The notes: generated from the letters alone by a model not told the origin. DNA of 64,000 nucleotides from Aporhodopirellula rubra (GCF_014192335.1 NZ_JACHXU010000003.1:372001-436000); one strand, 5' to 3'; counted from the stretch's first letter, positions 36,724 to 45,752 are shown. Made by a program: numbers and translations.

Positions 36724-39458
36724 GAGGCGGCCCTCATTTTGGCCAAGTGAGCGTCCACTCTTGCCGACAAGGCTTCAAGTTCATCGACCAACTCAGGCAG
36801 CGGTGTTTCATAACGCTCGGCAAGTTGTCGTACTCGTCGGGTGAGCGTTTGCGAGACGCGGTCGACTTCGGTTTGCACCGTTGCTGAGACTGTGGGCATC
36901 CATTTGTCGTCGATAACCATCGACTTGATCTCGTCAATGCTCAGGTCCGAGTACTTTGCCCTCGCGGTGGCATCGAGCGCGTCAACGGCGACCTTCATTT
37001 TTGCTTTTAATTCGCTCTGCTGATCGAGCAATGCCAAATAACGCACCGTAACGGCTAGGTCGTCATAATTGTCCGGGATCGGATCTTCGTCGAGGCGAGC
37101 CATGATGGATTTCTCCGCTGCCGCCAGCAGCTTGGCCGCTTGTTTGGCGTCGGACTTCTGCGACTTATCTGCATCGAGATAGCTTTTTAAAACTCTCGCT
37201 TCATCGGCAGCCGGGGCTTTTTCGACTCGCGTTTTGACCGCCTTCAGTGTCAGCTTTCCCTTGGATGTTTTTAACGCCACCAAAAACCGATGATCCGCAA
37301 GCTCTTTCATTTTGGCTGCGTGAGCGCCGGCGGTTTCGACCAGTTCAGTGTATTGGTCACAGGTCGCCTTGGCCTCTTCGCTCCAAATCGGAATCATCGC
37401 CGATACGCGAGCTTCTTCGACATCGGCTTTGGACGAAACGCCCTTCAAGACGCCTTCTTCGCCGCCGTGTTCCTCAGATAACTCGACAAGCTCGGCGGCG
37501 ATGCACGCCAGACGCGATTCCATGTCATCAATCTCAGCTTGTTCGTCGGCAAAATACCGAGCCACTAAGATCGACTTCGGCACCAGGTCACACACCCAGC
37601 CTCGATACTTCATCTCGCCCTTCTTCTTCCCCGATTTAATCTGCTCCCAAATCTCACGCGGCTGGGCCACCCAGCCTTCGGCGGCAATCTGGTAGCAATC
37701 GTCCTGCATGATGTCGGCCCAGTAGTCCATCAGATGCTGGTAAACGTCATAGGCATCCAGCAACGCGGCCTTCTTAAACCCGCTGAGCAGTGTTTCCGCA
37801 ATGTCAGCGATCAAAGACTTTGGGTGATCGTTCTGGTCGAACGCGTTGAGCTTCGGCGTAGTGGACTTTCGCCACTTGGAGAAGATTTTAGTGGTCGTCG
37901 CGACGAATTTTTTGAATTGCTGATGATCGAAGATCGCCGAGTTGACTTCCGCGATCGGTCGACGCAATTGACTGTAGCCCGATCGGTCGGCTCGCTTGAA
38001 TAGCTGTTTGCGGACTTCGGGAATGACTTCCCAATAGCGATCCATCGCGTCGATGTCACGGTTGGGGATGCCACCGAGCAGGTGCCCGTCGATGTCTTGC
38101 AAGTCCTCCGGATCGCTGCTGTCGATGTATCGCGGTAGGTTCAGGTTGTAATCGTTCTTGGGATCGGCAATCTCGCTGCGCAAGACCATCCGCGCGTACC
38201 GCGGGTCGCTGCTATCGCCTCGGTTAAACACATCGACGATGCGATGAATATCTTGTTCACGCAGCCGGTTCTTGTTGCCGTCTTTGATGAACCCCTTGGA
38301 TGCGTCAATCATAAAGATGCCCTTGCGGGCGGTTGCGTTCTCTTTGCTAAGCACCAAGATGCAAGCTGGTATGCCGGTGCCGTAAAACAGGTTGGCTGGC
38401 AGTCCGATGATGCCTTTCAAGTAGCCTGAATCGACCAGTTTGCGGCGGATGACGGCCTCGGCGTTGCCACGAAACAACACACCATGAGGAAGGATACAAG
38501 CGCCTTTGCCTTCGGATTTGAGCGATCGAATGATGTGGAGCAAATAGGCGTAGTCGCCTTGCTTGCCCGGCGGCTCTCCCCAACTGAATCGCTGGTACAG
38601 ATCGGCCGACGGCGTCAGACCTGTGCTCCATGTCTTGTCACTGAACGGTGGATTGGCTACGACGTAGTCGTATGTCCGCAACGACGCGCCGTCTTTGAAC
38701 TTGGGATTGGCAAGCGTGTTGCCGGCCAGGATGTTTGCAGTCGAAAAGTCGTGCAGGATCATGTTCATGCGGGCGAGACCCGCGGTGGTCACGTCTTTCT
38801 CTTGACCTTCCAGCGTGATCCGCACGCCGGCCTCGGCGGCAACCTTCAACAACAGCGATCCCGAGCCGCATGTGGGGTCATACGCGGTCGTGGCGGCGAC
38901 GGCGTTGTCAGGCGAGATGCCGATGACCTTGGCCATGATCCGGCTGACTTCTGACGGCGTGTAGAATTGGCCCTTGCTCTTGCCGCTTTGCGATGCGAAG
39001 TGGCGCATCAGGTATTCGTAGGCATCGCCAAGAATGTCGTCGTTCTCGGCGCGGTTTTTGGAGAAGTCCAGCTCGGGCTTCTCAAAGATGGCGACCAAAT
39101 TGGTCAGCCGATCGACCATCGCTTGGCCTTCTCCGAGCTTGTTGGGGTCGTTGAAGTCGGGGAAGTCGCTGCGGGCCAATCGCGGATTGTTGTCAATCAA
39201 CGGCTGAATGATCTGCGTATTGATCTTGTCGCCGATGTCGCTCTTGCCCTTGAGCGCGATCATGTCGGCGAAGCTGGCTCCGGCGGGAATTGTCACCTCG
39301 GGGGCAAAGTCATCCGAATCGCCGTACTTGTCCGACACGTACTTGATGAACAGCATGAACAGGACATAGTCCTTGTACTGACTAGCATCCATGCCGCCCC
39401 GAAGCTCATCACACGATGCCCAAAGTGATGAATAGAGATCCGATTTCTTGACTGCCAT
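36720..39458 (-). CDS. hsdM: Type I DNA methyltransferase subunit M with long C-terminal extension
   Basis: The 912-residue protein begins with the HsdM N-terminal domain (SSLWASCDELRGGMDASQYK), then the N6-adenine methylase core with the SAM-binding AYDPTCGSGSLLL near 190 and the catalytic VANPPFSDK near 265. Typical HsdM proteins are about 500-550 residues. Here roughly 380 further residues, largely helical and Lys/Glu-rich, follow (from about 530). The ATG at 39458 (MAVKKSDLYSS) was chosen because upstream residues are unlike HsdM. It is coupled to hsdS and preceded by a small XRE gene. Confidence 0.9.
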   Translation of the reverse strand: MAVKKSDLYSSLWASCDELRGGMDASQYKDYVLFMLFIKYVSDKYGDSDDFAPEVTIPAGASFADMIALKGKSDIGDKINTQIIQPLIDNNPRLARSDFPDFNDPNKLGEGQAMVDRLTNLVAIFEKPELDFSKNRAENDDILGDAYEYLMRHFASQSGKSKGQFYTPSEVSRIMAKVIGISPDNAVAATTAYDPTCGSGSLLLKVAAEAGVRITLEGQEKDVTTAGLARMNMILHDFSTANILAGNTLANPKFKDGASLRTYDYVVANPPFSDKTWSTGLTPSADLYQRFSWGEPPGKQGDYAYLLHIIRSLKSEGKGACILPHGVLFRGNAEAVIRRKLVDSGYLKGIIGLPANLFYGTGIPACILVLSKENATARKGIFMIDASKGFIKDGNKNRLREQDIHRIVDVFNRGDSSDPRYARMVLRSEIADPKNDYNLNLPRYIDSSDPEDLQDIDGHLLGGIPNRDIDAMDRYWEVIPEVRKQLFKRADRSGYSQLRRPIAEVNSAIFDHQQFKKFVATTTKIFSKWRKSTTPKLNAFDQNDHPKSLIADIAETLLSGFKKAALLDAYDVYQHLMDYWADIMQDDCYQIAAEGWVAQPREIWEQIKSGKKKGEMKYRGWVCDLVPKSILVARYFADEQAEIDDMESRLACIAAELVELSEEHGGEEGVLKGVSSKADVEEARVSAMIPIWSEEAKATCDQYTELVETAGAHAAKMKELADHRFLVALKTSKGKLTLKAVKTRVEKAPAADEARVLKSYLDADKSQKSDAKQAAKLLAAAEKSIMARLDEDPIPDNYDDLAVTVRYLALLDQQSELKAKMKVAVDALDATARAKYSDLSIDEIKSMVIDDKWMPTVSATVQTEVDRVSQTLTRRVRQLAERYETPLPELVDELEALSARVDAHLAKMRAAS

Positions 39459-39543
39459 TCGTTGGCGATTCCTGCATGTTGTTGTGTTCGTAATGCCTTG
39501 TGACGTAGGCGATTTCTGTCCTCTCGGGTCCGGTGGATCCCAT

Positions 39544-39780
39544 TCAGTCAGCGAAGTATTCCTCGTGTAGTGCTTTCCCCTTGGCACCCAACTCGATGAC
39601 TAGGATTTCGATTTGCTTCATCGCCAGCGGTGACGGCTTCCGGTGCCCGTTTTCCCAGCGATTTACCGAAGAAAAAGTGACCCCAAGCTTGGCGGCAAAC
39701 TTCTCTTGGCTCAGCCCGAGCTGTTCGCGAAGCGATTTCACGAGCCGCCCCAGATCTTTAGTTGTGTCAGCCACAGTCAT
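39544..39780 (-). CDS. XRE-family regulator of the type I operon
   Basis: The 78-residue protein is a single HTH domain: VKSLREQLGLSQEKFAAKLG, then SSVNRWENGHRKPSP. It lies 85 bases upstream of hsdM on the same strand and is the first gene of the restriction operon, so it may act as a controller protein. No helices beyond the DNA-binding domain are evident. Confidence 0.8.
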   Translation of the reverse strand: MTVADTTKDLGRLVKSLREQLGLSQEKFAAKLGVTFSSVNRWENGHRKPSPLAMKQIEILVIELGAKGKALHEEYFAD

Positions 39781-39827
39781 CAGCTCCGGTCCCCGTGCGT
39801 ATTGAAGGTGCTATAGACGCTGCCTTG

Positions 39828-39856
39828 ATTGTCGGAGACGGCATTATCCGGGTCAA
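39828..39856 (-). promoter_or_regulatory. Possible promoter of type I operon
   Basis: On the minus strand TTGACC (39856-39851) and GACAAT (39833-39828) are 17 bases apart, about 48 bases upstream of the XRE start. The -10 match is moderate. Confidence 0.4.
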
Positions 39857-39880
39857 TCGGACTGCCGTAATCGACAGCTA

Positions 39881-39921
39881 TTGACTCCGAGTCTGATGTG
39901 CGTAAGATTTACTGAAAATCT
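39881..39921 (+). promoter_or_regulatory. Promoter with overlapping inverted repeat, SPARSA operon
   Basis: TTGACT (39881-39886) and TAAGAT (39903-39908) are 16 bases apart. The palindrome AGATTT-ACTGA-AAATCT (39905-39921) overlaps the -10 box. The ribbon-helix-helix gene starts 26 bases later, and such proteins commonly repress their own promoter at sites like this, so the palindrome is a likely operator. A GAGG ribosome-binding site precedes the ATG at 39947. Confidence 0.5.
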
Positions 39922-39946
39922 ACGCCATACCTACTGAGGATTTCAG

Positions 39947-40225
39947 ATGAGTGACAAGGCAAAGGGTCGGAGAGTCACGATCGACCTGACGGCGTCTGCC
40001 GTCGATGAGCTTGACCGGATCCGCGACGTGACCGGATTGACGACGGCAGATTTGTTTCGCAACGGATTCAGTCTGCTACGCCTCTACATTCAGGCAAAAG
40101 AGAAGGGGCAGTCGTTTGTCGTCTCGGACGACAACGATCCCACGTCTGTGATAACCCGAATCGAATTGCCGTTCATCGTTCCCGAGAAAGAACGTGCCGG
40201 AGCCAAAGGCGAGGTAGGAGCATGA
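39947..40225 (+). CDS. Ribbon-helix-helix protein
   Basis: The 92-residue protein begins with a basic strand and two helices, GRRVTIDLTASAVDELDRI then TGLTTADLFRNGFSLLRLY, the pattern of CopG/MetJ-type ribbon-helix-helix DNA-binding domains. A C-terminal tail (FVVSDDNDPTSVITRIELPF) follows. Its stop overlaps the next start by 4 bases. As first gene of the operon, 26 bases after a palindrome on the -10 box, it is the obvious candidate autorepressor; an antitoxin-like role is also possible. Confidence 0.75.
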   Translation: MSDKAKGRRVTIDLTASAVDELDRIRDVTGLTTADLFRNGFSLLRLYIQAKEKGQSFVVSDDNDPTSVITRIELPFIVPEKERAGAKGEVGA

Positions 40226-41289
40226 GCGACGATGATTTTGACGATGGTGGAGACGAAGACGGGTGGAGCTTCAGCATGGATTTCGACGACGACATCCAAC
40301 TTGGTTTCAACAAGACGATGAGCGAAGAACTTCCTGGCGAGCCTGTCATCCGTATTTATGCGGCCGGTCCGCTCACTAATAACGACGAAACCGCTAACGG
40401 GGAATGCGACGAAGTTCGATCGATTCTTCAGCGTGTCTTCGCAGACTACGACTATCTGGGAGTTCAGTTCGAGATCTACCATCCTGGTGAAGTCACGATG
40501 CCGGGGTCGAACCACTCTGCAGAAAATGTTTACGTGATCAACTACGAACAGTGTGTCTTGGCAGATCTCGTAGTCTTCAACGTAACCCAACCATCATTGG
40601 GCGTCGGTTGCGAATCACAGATTGCGGCCGACGCCACCGTGCCGCGTGTGGTACTTGCCAAGATCGGTAGCAAAGTCAGTCGAATGTTCGAGGGCGAGTT
40701 TTCAACAACGCTCGCAACGATCAAGTACGAAAATCGCCAAGATCTTGAGCTGCAACTGATACAGCGTCGCGAAGAGATTTGTGGTGCGATTCTCGAATCG
40801 GCGATTCGTCGTCGGCCAATGCTGAATGACACTTCTCATCAAAAAATCGGTCAGACTATCCTGCGTCAGCGGATTCTGCATGGTGTGACTTTGGACGAGC
40901 TGGCACAACGCACCGACTGCAAAGCGAGTTGGATCCACGAACTTGAAAAGAATCCACGACTTGCGCTCGCATCGTCGTTGATGTCGTTGTTCCGAATCGC
41001 CGCTGAAATTAGCTGCACTGTGCAGTGTGCTAGCCCGTCGCCACCAAAGTTGGTGCCAAACGACACGCCAATGAGTGTTTCTGAATCGGAGTCGCTCTCA
41101 AATCTGGTTCACTATGTCTTGGCCAGCGACGGTCGAATTTCAGAACAACGAGCATTCAGTTTGTGGCACGATTTCACTGAGGACATGAAAGAGCAATCGC
41201 TCGAGGCCGTCGAATATCGCGAAGGTTATGACGAGGCGTTGACCGTTGAAGACTGGCGGCAGCGAGATGGAGCAGGCGGGTTGTTCTAA
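40222..41289 (+). CDS. Nucleoside deoxyribosyltransferase-like/XRE fusion protein
   Basis: The 355-residue protein starts with an acidic segment (residues 1-35). A domain resembling nucleoside 2-deoxyribosyltransferases follows: IRIYAAGPLT near 45, a helix with NGECDEVRSI, ADLVVFNVTQPSLGVGCE near 115-129 with the family's active-site-type Glu, and VPRVVLAKIG. An XRE-like HTH comes next (TILRQRILHGVTLDELAQRT, KASWIHELEKNPRLA, about 211-262), then a C-terminal helical part. Enzymes of this fold cleave N-glycosidic bonds of nucleosides or nucleotides. Fusion to a DNA-binding domain, coupling to a ribbon-helix-helix gene and a 2-base gap to an ImmA-type peptidase suggest a sensor or regulator. 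Catalytic activity is not proven by motifs alone. Confidence 0.68.
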   Translation: MSDDDFDDGGDEDGWSFSMDFDDDIQLGFNKTMSEELPGEPVIRIYAAGPLTNNDETANGECDEVRSILQRVFADYDYLGVQFEIYHPGEVTMPGSNHSAENVYVINYEQCVLADLVVFNVTQPSLGVGCESQIAADATVPRVVLAKIGSKVSRMFEGEFSTTLATIKYENRQDLELQLIQRREEICGAILESAIRRRPMLNDTSHQKIGQTILRQRILHGVTLDELAQRTDCKASWIHELEKNPRLALASSLMSLFRIAAEISCTVQCASPSPPKLVPNDTPMSVSESESLSNLVHYVLASDGRISEQRAFSLWHDFTEDMKEQSLEAVEYREGYDEALTVEDWRQRDGAGGLF

Positions 41290-41291
41290 CG

Positions 41292-42077
41292 ATGCCGAAC
41301 AAATCAACCGTTGCAAAAGCAATTGAATCAGCGAAAAGGTTTGTAGAACCACATTGCAATGGCGTGAGCCCAATTGACCTTCACCTTTTGGCGGAACTGA
41401 AAGGAGTTGTCGATATCGCGCCAAGGGAAATGAAGGCGGACGGGTACTTGGGCGTTCGCGAGGACGGTGCGTTTGTGATCCGGCACCGCGCGGGCGCACG
41501 TCAGACTCGAACAAGGTTCACAATAGCTCACGAGATTGCCCACATTTTGCTGGCTGAGGTCGAAGGTCAATCACTCAATCGAGACGGCAACTATCGTCGG
41601 GACGCATCGGAGGAAATGGCAGTCAATCGAATCGCCGCCGAGCTGCTTATTCCCGAGCTGATCGTGAGTCGCGAAATCCGTCGCGATTTCGGCGAAGGTC
41701 GCTTGCCGCGATGGTCGTTCGTTTTCCATCTAGCAAAACGCTTCAATGTCTCTTGCACCGCTATGGTCCTGCGGCTTTTGGAGTTGCCATCCATCAACGC
41801 GATCTCATTTCGTGTAAGCATCGAAGGACTTGGGCAACACAATCCATTCTGCTCAACGGAGAACAAGTGGATGCGGCTCGCGAACGGCGTTGACTACGAA
41901 ATGGACCGGGTTTGGCGAGAGTCTCGACGTACCAACAAGCACCAACTGGCAATCGCGTTGGACGGGCAGGAACTCACGGTCGACTGCGAGGGTGAGTTGC
42001 GCGAGTTTGCAACTCGGCTCGGTGACGCCAAAGTTTACTGGCTAGTTGGTTGGCATGTTCCAGGATTTAGTGGGTAA
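41292..42077 (+). CDS. ImmA/IrrE-type metallopeptidase
   Basis: The 261-residue protein has RFTIAHEIAHILLAE near residue 76 (HExxH zinc motif), followed by NRIAAELLIPE near 115 with the third ligand Glu, the ImmA/IrrE signature. The C-terminal half (about 140-261) is a mixed domain that is not recognised. ImmA peptidases cleave XRE-type repressors, and here the XRE-containing fusion is the gene just upstream, so it is the likely substrate. The gene ends 9 bases before the SIR2-APAZ gene, placing derepression and effector in one operon. Confidence 0.82.
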   Translation: MPNKSTVAKAIESAKRFVEPHCNGVSPIDLHLLAELKGVVDIAPREMKADGYLGVREDGAFVIRHRAGARQTRTRFTIAHEIAHILLAEVEGQSLNRDGNYRRDASEEMAVNRIAAELLIPELIVSREIRRDFGEGRLPRWSFVFHLAKRFNVSCTAMVLRLLELPSINAISFRVSIEGLGQHNPFCSTENKWMRLANGVDYEMDRVWRESRRTNKHQLAIALDGQELTVDCEGELREFATRLGDAKVYWLVGWHVPGFSG

Positions 42078-42086
42078 GGCGGCAAG

Positions 42087-43820
42087 ATGGAGCTAAGCGA
42101 ATTTCTGCGAGAGTATCCGCTTCGGAGCCCAGGGATGATGTGGTTTCTCGGTGCCGGAGCATCAGCGGCGTCAAACATCCCGACCGCTTGGGACATGATT
42201 TGGGACTTCAAAAGGTCCATCTACTGCAGTGCCAACAGGGTCCCCATTAGTGCGTGCGACAACGTCGCCGACCCTTCCACAAAGCGTCGAATCCAGGATT
42301 TTTGCGACTCACTTCCTGATTCGCCGAAGGAGGACAGCACTGAGGAATACAGTCACTACTTCAAGAAAGCCCATCCGAAAGAATCGATTCGGCGAAAATA
42401 CATCGAACGCTTGGTTTCCAACGGGGTTCCATCTTTCGGCTATTTGTCCCTGGCTTCACTAATGAAGCTGGGCGACGCTCCAATTATCTGGACGACTAAC
42501 TTTGACCGAATGCTCGAAGATGCCGTCGCTCGGGTATATGGCTCTACAAGCAAACTCACCGTTGCGTCGCGTGGCTCCAACGTCGATCCGAATCGGGCAT
42601 TGGCTGAAAGCAACTTTCCACTTTACGTCAAGCTTCACGGGGACTTTCAGTCGCAAGATTTGAATAACACCGAGGAAGAATTGCTGTCGCAAGACGAAAA
42701 CATGATGCACTGCATGTCGACTGCAACTCGATCACGCGGGATGGTTGTTGTCGGCTATAGCGGACGTGACAAGTCGGTAATGGATGGGTTTCGTGCGAGC
42801 CTTCACGCCGGCAAAGGTTTTCCAAATGGACTGTTCTGGATTCACCGTCCGGGCCGCGAACCGTTGCCTGAGGTCACATCGTTCATTTCGGAAGCGAATG
42901 CCGCAGGCGTCGATGCCAACATCGTCCTCGCAGACACATTTGATGAATTCACTAGCGACGTGCTCGGGCAAATGCCAAACGTGCCTCAAGAAACGAAAGA
43001 TCTTCTTGAGCAGCGACCCAGGCGAATATCGAATCATCGTCCTGGAACGGTCAACGGAAGCTGGCCTGTCATTCGTACAAATGCCTTTCCGGTGATCAAG
43101 TTCCCCAGTGTCTGCCGAAAGGTCGTTTGCGAAATCGGTGGGTACAGCGAGATCCGAGAAGCTGTCGAGACTGCTGGTGTTGATGTCTTGTGTGGCCGAA
43201 ACAGGTCTGGTGTTCTCGCATTTGGTGAAGATGACGACATTCGCGCCGCATTTGGTGGGCATTCAATCAGTGAGTTCTCGCTGCACAACATCGAGCCGCG
43301 AAAATTGAGAGGAGGCCAGTCTGCGGAATTTGGACTTCTCTACGATGCTATTGGCAAGGCTCTCGTTCGACAGTGTCCACTTGATTTTGCTGACACGAAA
43401 GCAAAACGCACTTTAGTGGTTCGGTCGGGTATGGTGAATGACGCAGTGTTCGACTTGCTGCGAAAGGAGACGCGAGCGTTAGCTGGGCAAGTTCCTGGCA
43501 CGCCATACAAGTTTCGCGAAGCCATTCGACTCCGACTCGATTACCAAAGAGATCGGCTATGGCTACTCATTGAACCGACAGTACGGGTAATGGGGGATCT
43601 CTCGCTTGCAGATCGGCAAATGGCGAAAGACTTCATTCGAGATCGCCTTGCCAGGCGATACAACGATCGGTGGAACGCTCTGCTGGATGCCTGGGCATTC
43701 ATTTTGTTTGGCAAAAACAAGACATGCGAATTTGCCTCGTACGACTGCTCATCAGGCGTCGACGCATGTTTTGAGATCAGCCGCACTTCTGGATTTAGCT
43801 GGCGGGGGGGCGTGCGATGA
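42087..43820 (+). CDS. SIR2-APAZ effector subunit of SPARSA
   Basis: The 577-residue protein has an N-terminal SIR2-like NAD-binding domain: FLGAGASAASN at residue 20, WTTNFDRML with Asn138, YVKLHGDF with His184, and VVGYSGRDKSV near 222, so the residues needed for NAD hydrolysis are kept. The C-terminal 250 residues correspond to the APAZ region that pairs with short Argonautes. In SPARSA, guide-directed detection of invader DNA triggers NAD depletion and abortive infection. Its stop overlaps the start of the Argonaute gene by 4 bases, the classic arrangement. Confidence 0.85.
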   Translation: MELSEFLREYPLRSPGMMWFLGAGASAASNIPTAWDMIWDFKRSIYCSANRVPISACDNVADPSTKRRIQDFCDSLPDSPKEDSTEEYSHYFKKAHPKESIRRKYIERLVSNGVPSFGYLSLASLMKLGDAPIIWTTNFDRMLEDAVARVYGSTSKLTVASRGSNVDPNRALAESNFPLYVKLHGDFQSQDLNNTEEELLSQDENMMHCMSTATRSRGMVVVGYSGRDKSVMDGFRASLHAGKGFPNGLFWIHRPGREPLPEVTSFISEANAAGVDANIVLADTFDEFTSDVLGQMPNVPQETKDLLEQRPRRISNHRPGTVNGSWPVIRTNAFPVIKFPSVCRKVVCEIGGYSEIREAVETAGVDVLCGRNRSGVLAFGEDDDIRAAFGGHSISEFSLHNIEPRKLRGGQSAEFGLLYDAIGKALVRQCPLDFADTKAKRTLVVRSGMVNDAVFDLLRKETRALAGQVPGTPYKFREAIRLRLDYQRDRLWLLIEPTVRVMGDLSLADRQMAKDFIRDRLARRYNDRWNALLDAWAFILFGKNKTCEFASYDCSSGVDACFEISRTSGFSWRGGVR

Positions 43821-45250
43821 GCGCTTCACAACTACCCTCTCACCAATGGCTCTCGGAGTCCGAACTTGTCTTTGACCCTGTGAATGAAGATGCTCGGCAC
43901 ATTCACCCGCTTCAAGGTCTGATTGAATTCGGACCGTACAGCCAAGTGCTAATGTCGGATACGTTTCGGCCAATCCGAGTTGCATTCATTGTTCCTAACG
44001 GAATGAAGAAGCGTGCTGGCCAACTGCTCCGCGAGTTCCAAGAACCGGCAAAGCCAGACGAACGAAAAAACTACCTTCCCGAGTTTCCAGGATTTGAATC
44101 TGTTTTTCGGACGAAGATTGAAGTCGCTCCCAAAGGCATCCACGTGGAGCTTGACGCTTCGCTCGATGAAAAGATTCAGAATGCAGCCGAGCCGCACTCA
44201 GTCTTGGCAAGCGAACTGTCAACGCAGTTGGCGCACTTGCAATCCAACCGGTCTCAATTCGATGTGGTTTTTATACTTTTGTCGAAATCTTGGAAACGAG
44301 CTTTTCGATCGGAAGAAGCCGATGGGTTTGACCTGCACCATTACTTAAAAGCGATATCGGCGACTCGTGGAGTACCGATTCAGTTACTCAATGAGGATCG
44401 AGTCTTCGACTACGCCTGTCGATGCAGCGTGGCCTGGCGATTAGCGATCGCGTTGTACGCCAAGGCTGGCGGGATCCCGTGGAAGGTAGCGGGCGCCGAC
44501 CCGAATACCGCGCATGTGGGCATCAGCTATGCGATGCGGAAGACAGCTGCGGGCCAGCAATTTACAAGCTGCTGCAGTCAAGTGTTTAGTGCTGACGGAA
44601 CCGGCTTGGAGTTTCTTGCGTTCGATGTTGATGGAGTCGATTACGTTTCGCGCAACAACCCCTTCCTGACTCGTGCTGAGATGCGGCGTGTCATGGCTCG
44701 CACTATGTCGCTTTACCAGCGACAGCATGCGGGGCAGTTACCGGCGAGACTGGTCGTCCATAAGTCGACGCATTTCACAGCGCCCGAGGTAGATGGATGT
44801 TTTGACGCATGTGGTGCAGTCAAAGACATCGAGCTGATTCAAGTGCAACGAGACACCTCCTGGCGAGGCGTACAAATCAATCGAGACGCTTCCAATCCGA
44901 AAAAAGGACTGCCCGCCCGGTACCCATGCAAGCGAGGGTCTTTCTTACAAATTGACGATCGTGCCTCGTTGCTTTGGACGCAGGGAAATGTCCCCATGCC
45001 AGGCGGACGTGATTATTTCAAGGAAGGTAAAGGGATTCCATCGCCGCTGTTGCTTCAGCGATTTGCGGGGCACGGTCCGTTTGATCGAGTCTGCCGCGAA
45101 ATCTTGGGGCTTACCAAAATGAACTGGAACAATGACGGTCTCTATGACCAACTTCCAGTAACGCTACACTACGCAAATCTGCTCGCTCAAACGCTGTCGA
45201 AGATGTCGCGTCTGGACAATCGCCCCTATCAGTTCAGATTCTTCATCTGA
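43817..45250 (+). CDS. Short prokaryotic Argonaute (MID-PIWI) of SPARSA
   Basis: The 477-residue protein lacks N and PAZ domains and consists of MID and PIWI regions, as in short pAgos. Recognisable parts are the MID-like segment FDVVFILLSKSWKR near 150, the strand YAKAGGIPWKVAG near 215, HVGISYAMRK near 235, LVVHKSTHFTAPE near 315 (typical PIWI), and RGSFLQIDDRASLLWTQG near 375. The catalytic DEDX tetrad is not evident, as expected for an inactive guide-binding subunit. It is coupled to the SIR2-APAZ gene and ends the operon. Confidence 0.85.
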   Translation: MSASQLPSHQWLSESELVFDPVNEDARHIHPLQGLIEFGPYSQVLMSDTFRPIRVAFIVPNGMKKRAGQLLREFQEPAKPDERKNYLPEFPGFESVFRTKIEVAPKGIHVELDASLDEKIQNAAEPHSVLASELSTQLAHLQSNRSQFDVVFILLSKSWKRAFRSEEADGFDLHHYLKAISATRGVPIQLLNEDRVFDYACRCSVAWRLAIALYAKAGGIPWKVAGADPNTAHVGISYAMRKTAAGQQFTSCCSQVFSADGTGLEFLAFDVDGVDYVSRNNPFLTRAEMRRVMARTMSLYQRQHAGQLPARLVVHKSTHFTAPEVDGCFDACGAVKDIELIQVQRDTSWRGVQINRDASNPKKGLPARYPCKRGSFLQIDDRASLLWTQGNVPMPGGRDYFKEGKGIPSPLLLQRFAGHGPFDRVCREILGLTKMNWNNDGLYDQLPVTLHYANLLAQTLSKMSRLDNRPYQFRFFI

Positions 45251-45289
45251 TGCCGCGATTTCTATGGTCAGAGCACGCTGTTTGAAATC

Positions 45290-45589
45290 TCAATCCCGCT
45301 TCGTCCGACCACTTGCAATCAGACACGCATTCAGCCAACTGCTTTCAGGTACGTTGAGAATCAAATGCGATGAAGGGCCCTCGGTAACATCGATCGCCGC
45401 GTTCCAGCCGATGTCACCACCATGGAGTGTGGCGGTTCCGGTCTTGCGATCGCGGGTGAAAATCCATTGCTCGCCGTGTTCGTTTTCAAAATAGCCGATG
45501 TAGCAGCGCCCTTCTGCACCGTTGACGATTGGCGGATCACCGCACGACGCAGCGTGATGGTTTGGAATCTTTAAGAGCGGTTCTGACAT
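45290..45589 (-). CDS. Hypothetical protein
   Basis: The 99-residue product is not recognised but is protein-like: a beta-rich core (GRCYIGYFENEHGEQWIFTR, TGTATLHGGDIGWN) with an N-terminal CGDPP segment. It is separated from the phage operon by a likely terminator, so it probably has its own transcript, and it is convergent with the Argonaute gene, 40 bases away. Confidence 0.5.
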   Translation of the reverse strand: MSEPLLKIPNHHAASCGDPPIVNGAEGRCYIGYFENEHGEQWIFTRDRKTGTATLHGGDIGWNAAIDVTEGPSSHLILNVPESSWLNACLIASGRTKRD

Positions 45590-45752
45590 TGGATGGTTGG
45601 CTCCGTCTGTTGATCTTCGACTGGCTTTTGCTGTGACTGCGTGGTCCAGTGAGTCTGTTCCTCGAACCTATCGAGACCTGTTGGTCTCAGCAAGCTGGAT
45701 GCTGGGAACTTGTTGCGTTGATTTCGACGGGAGAATTGGGCCAGTGCCAAAA

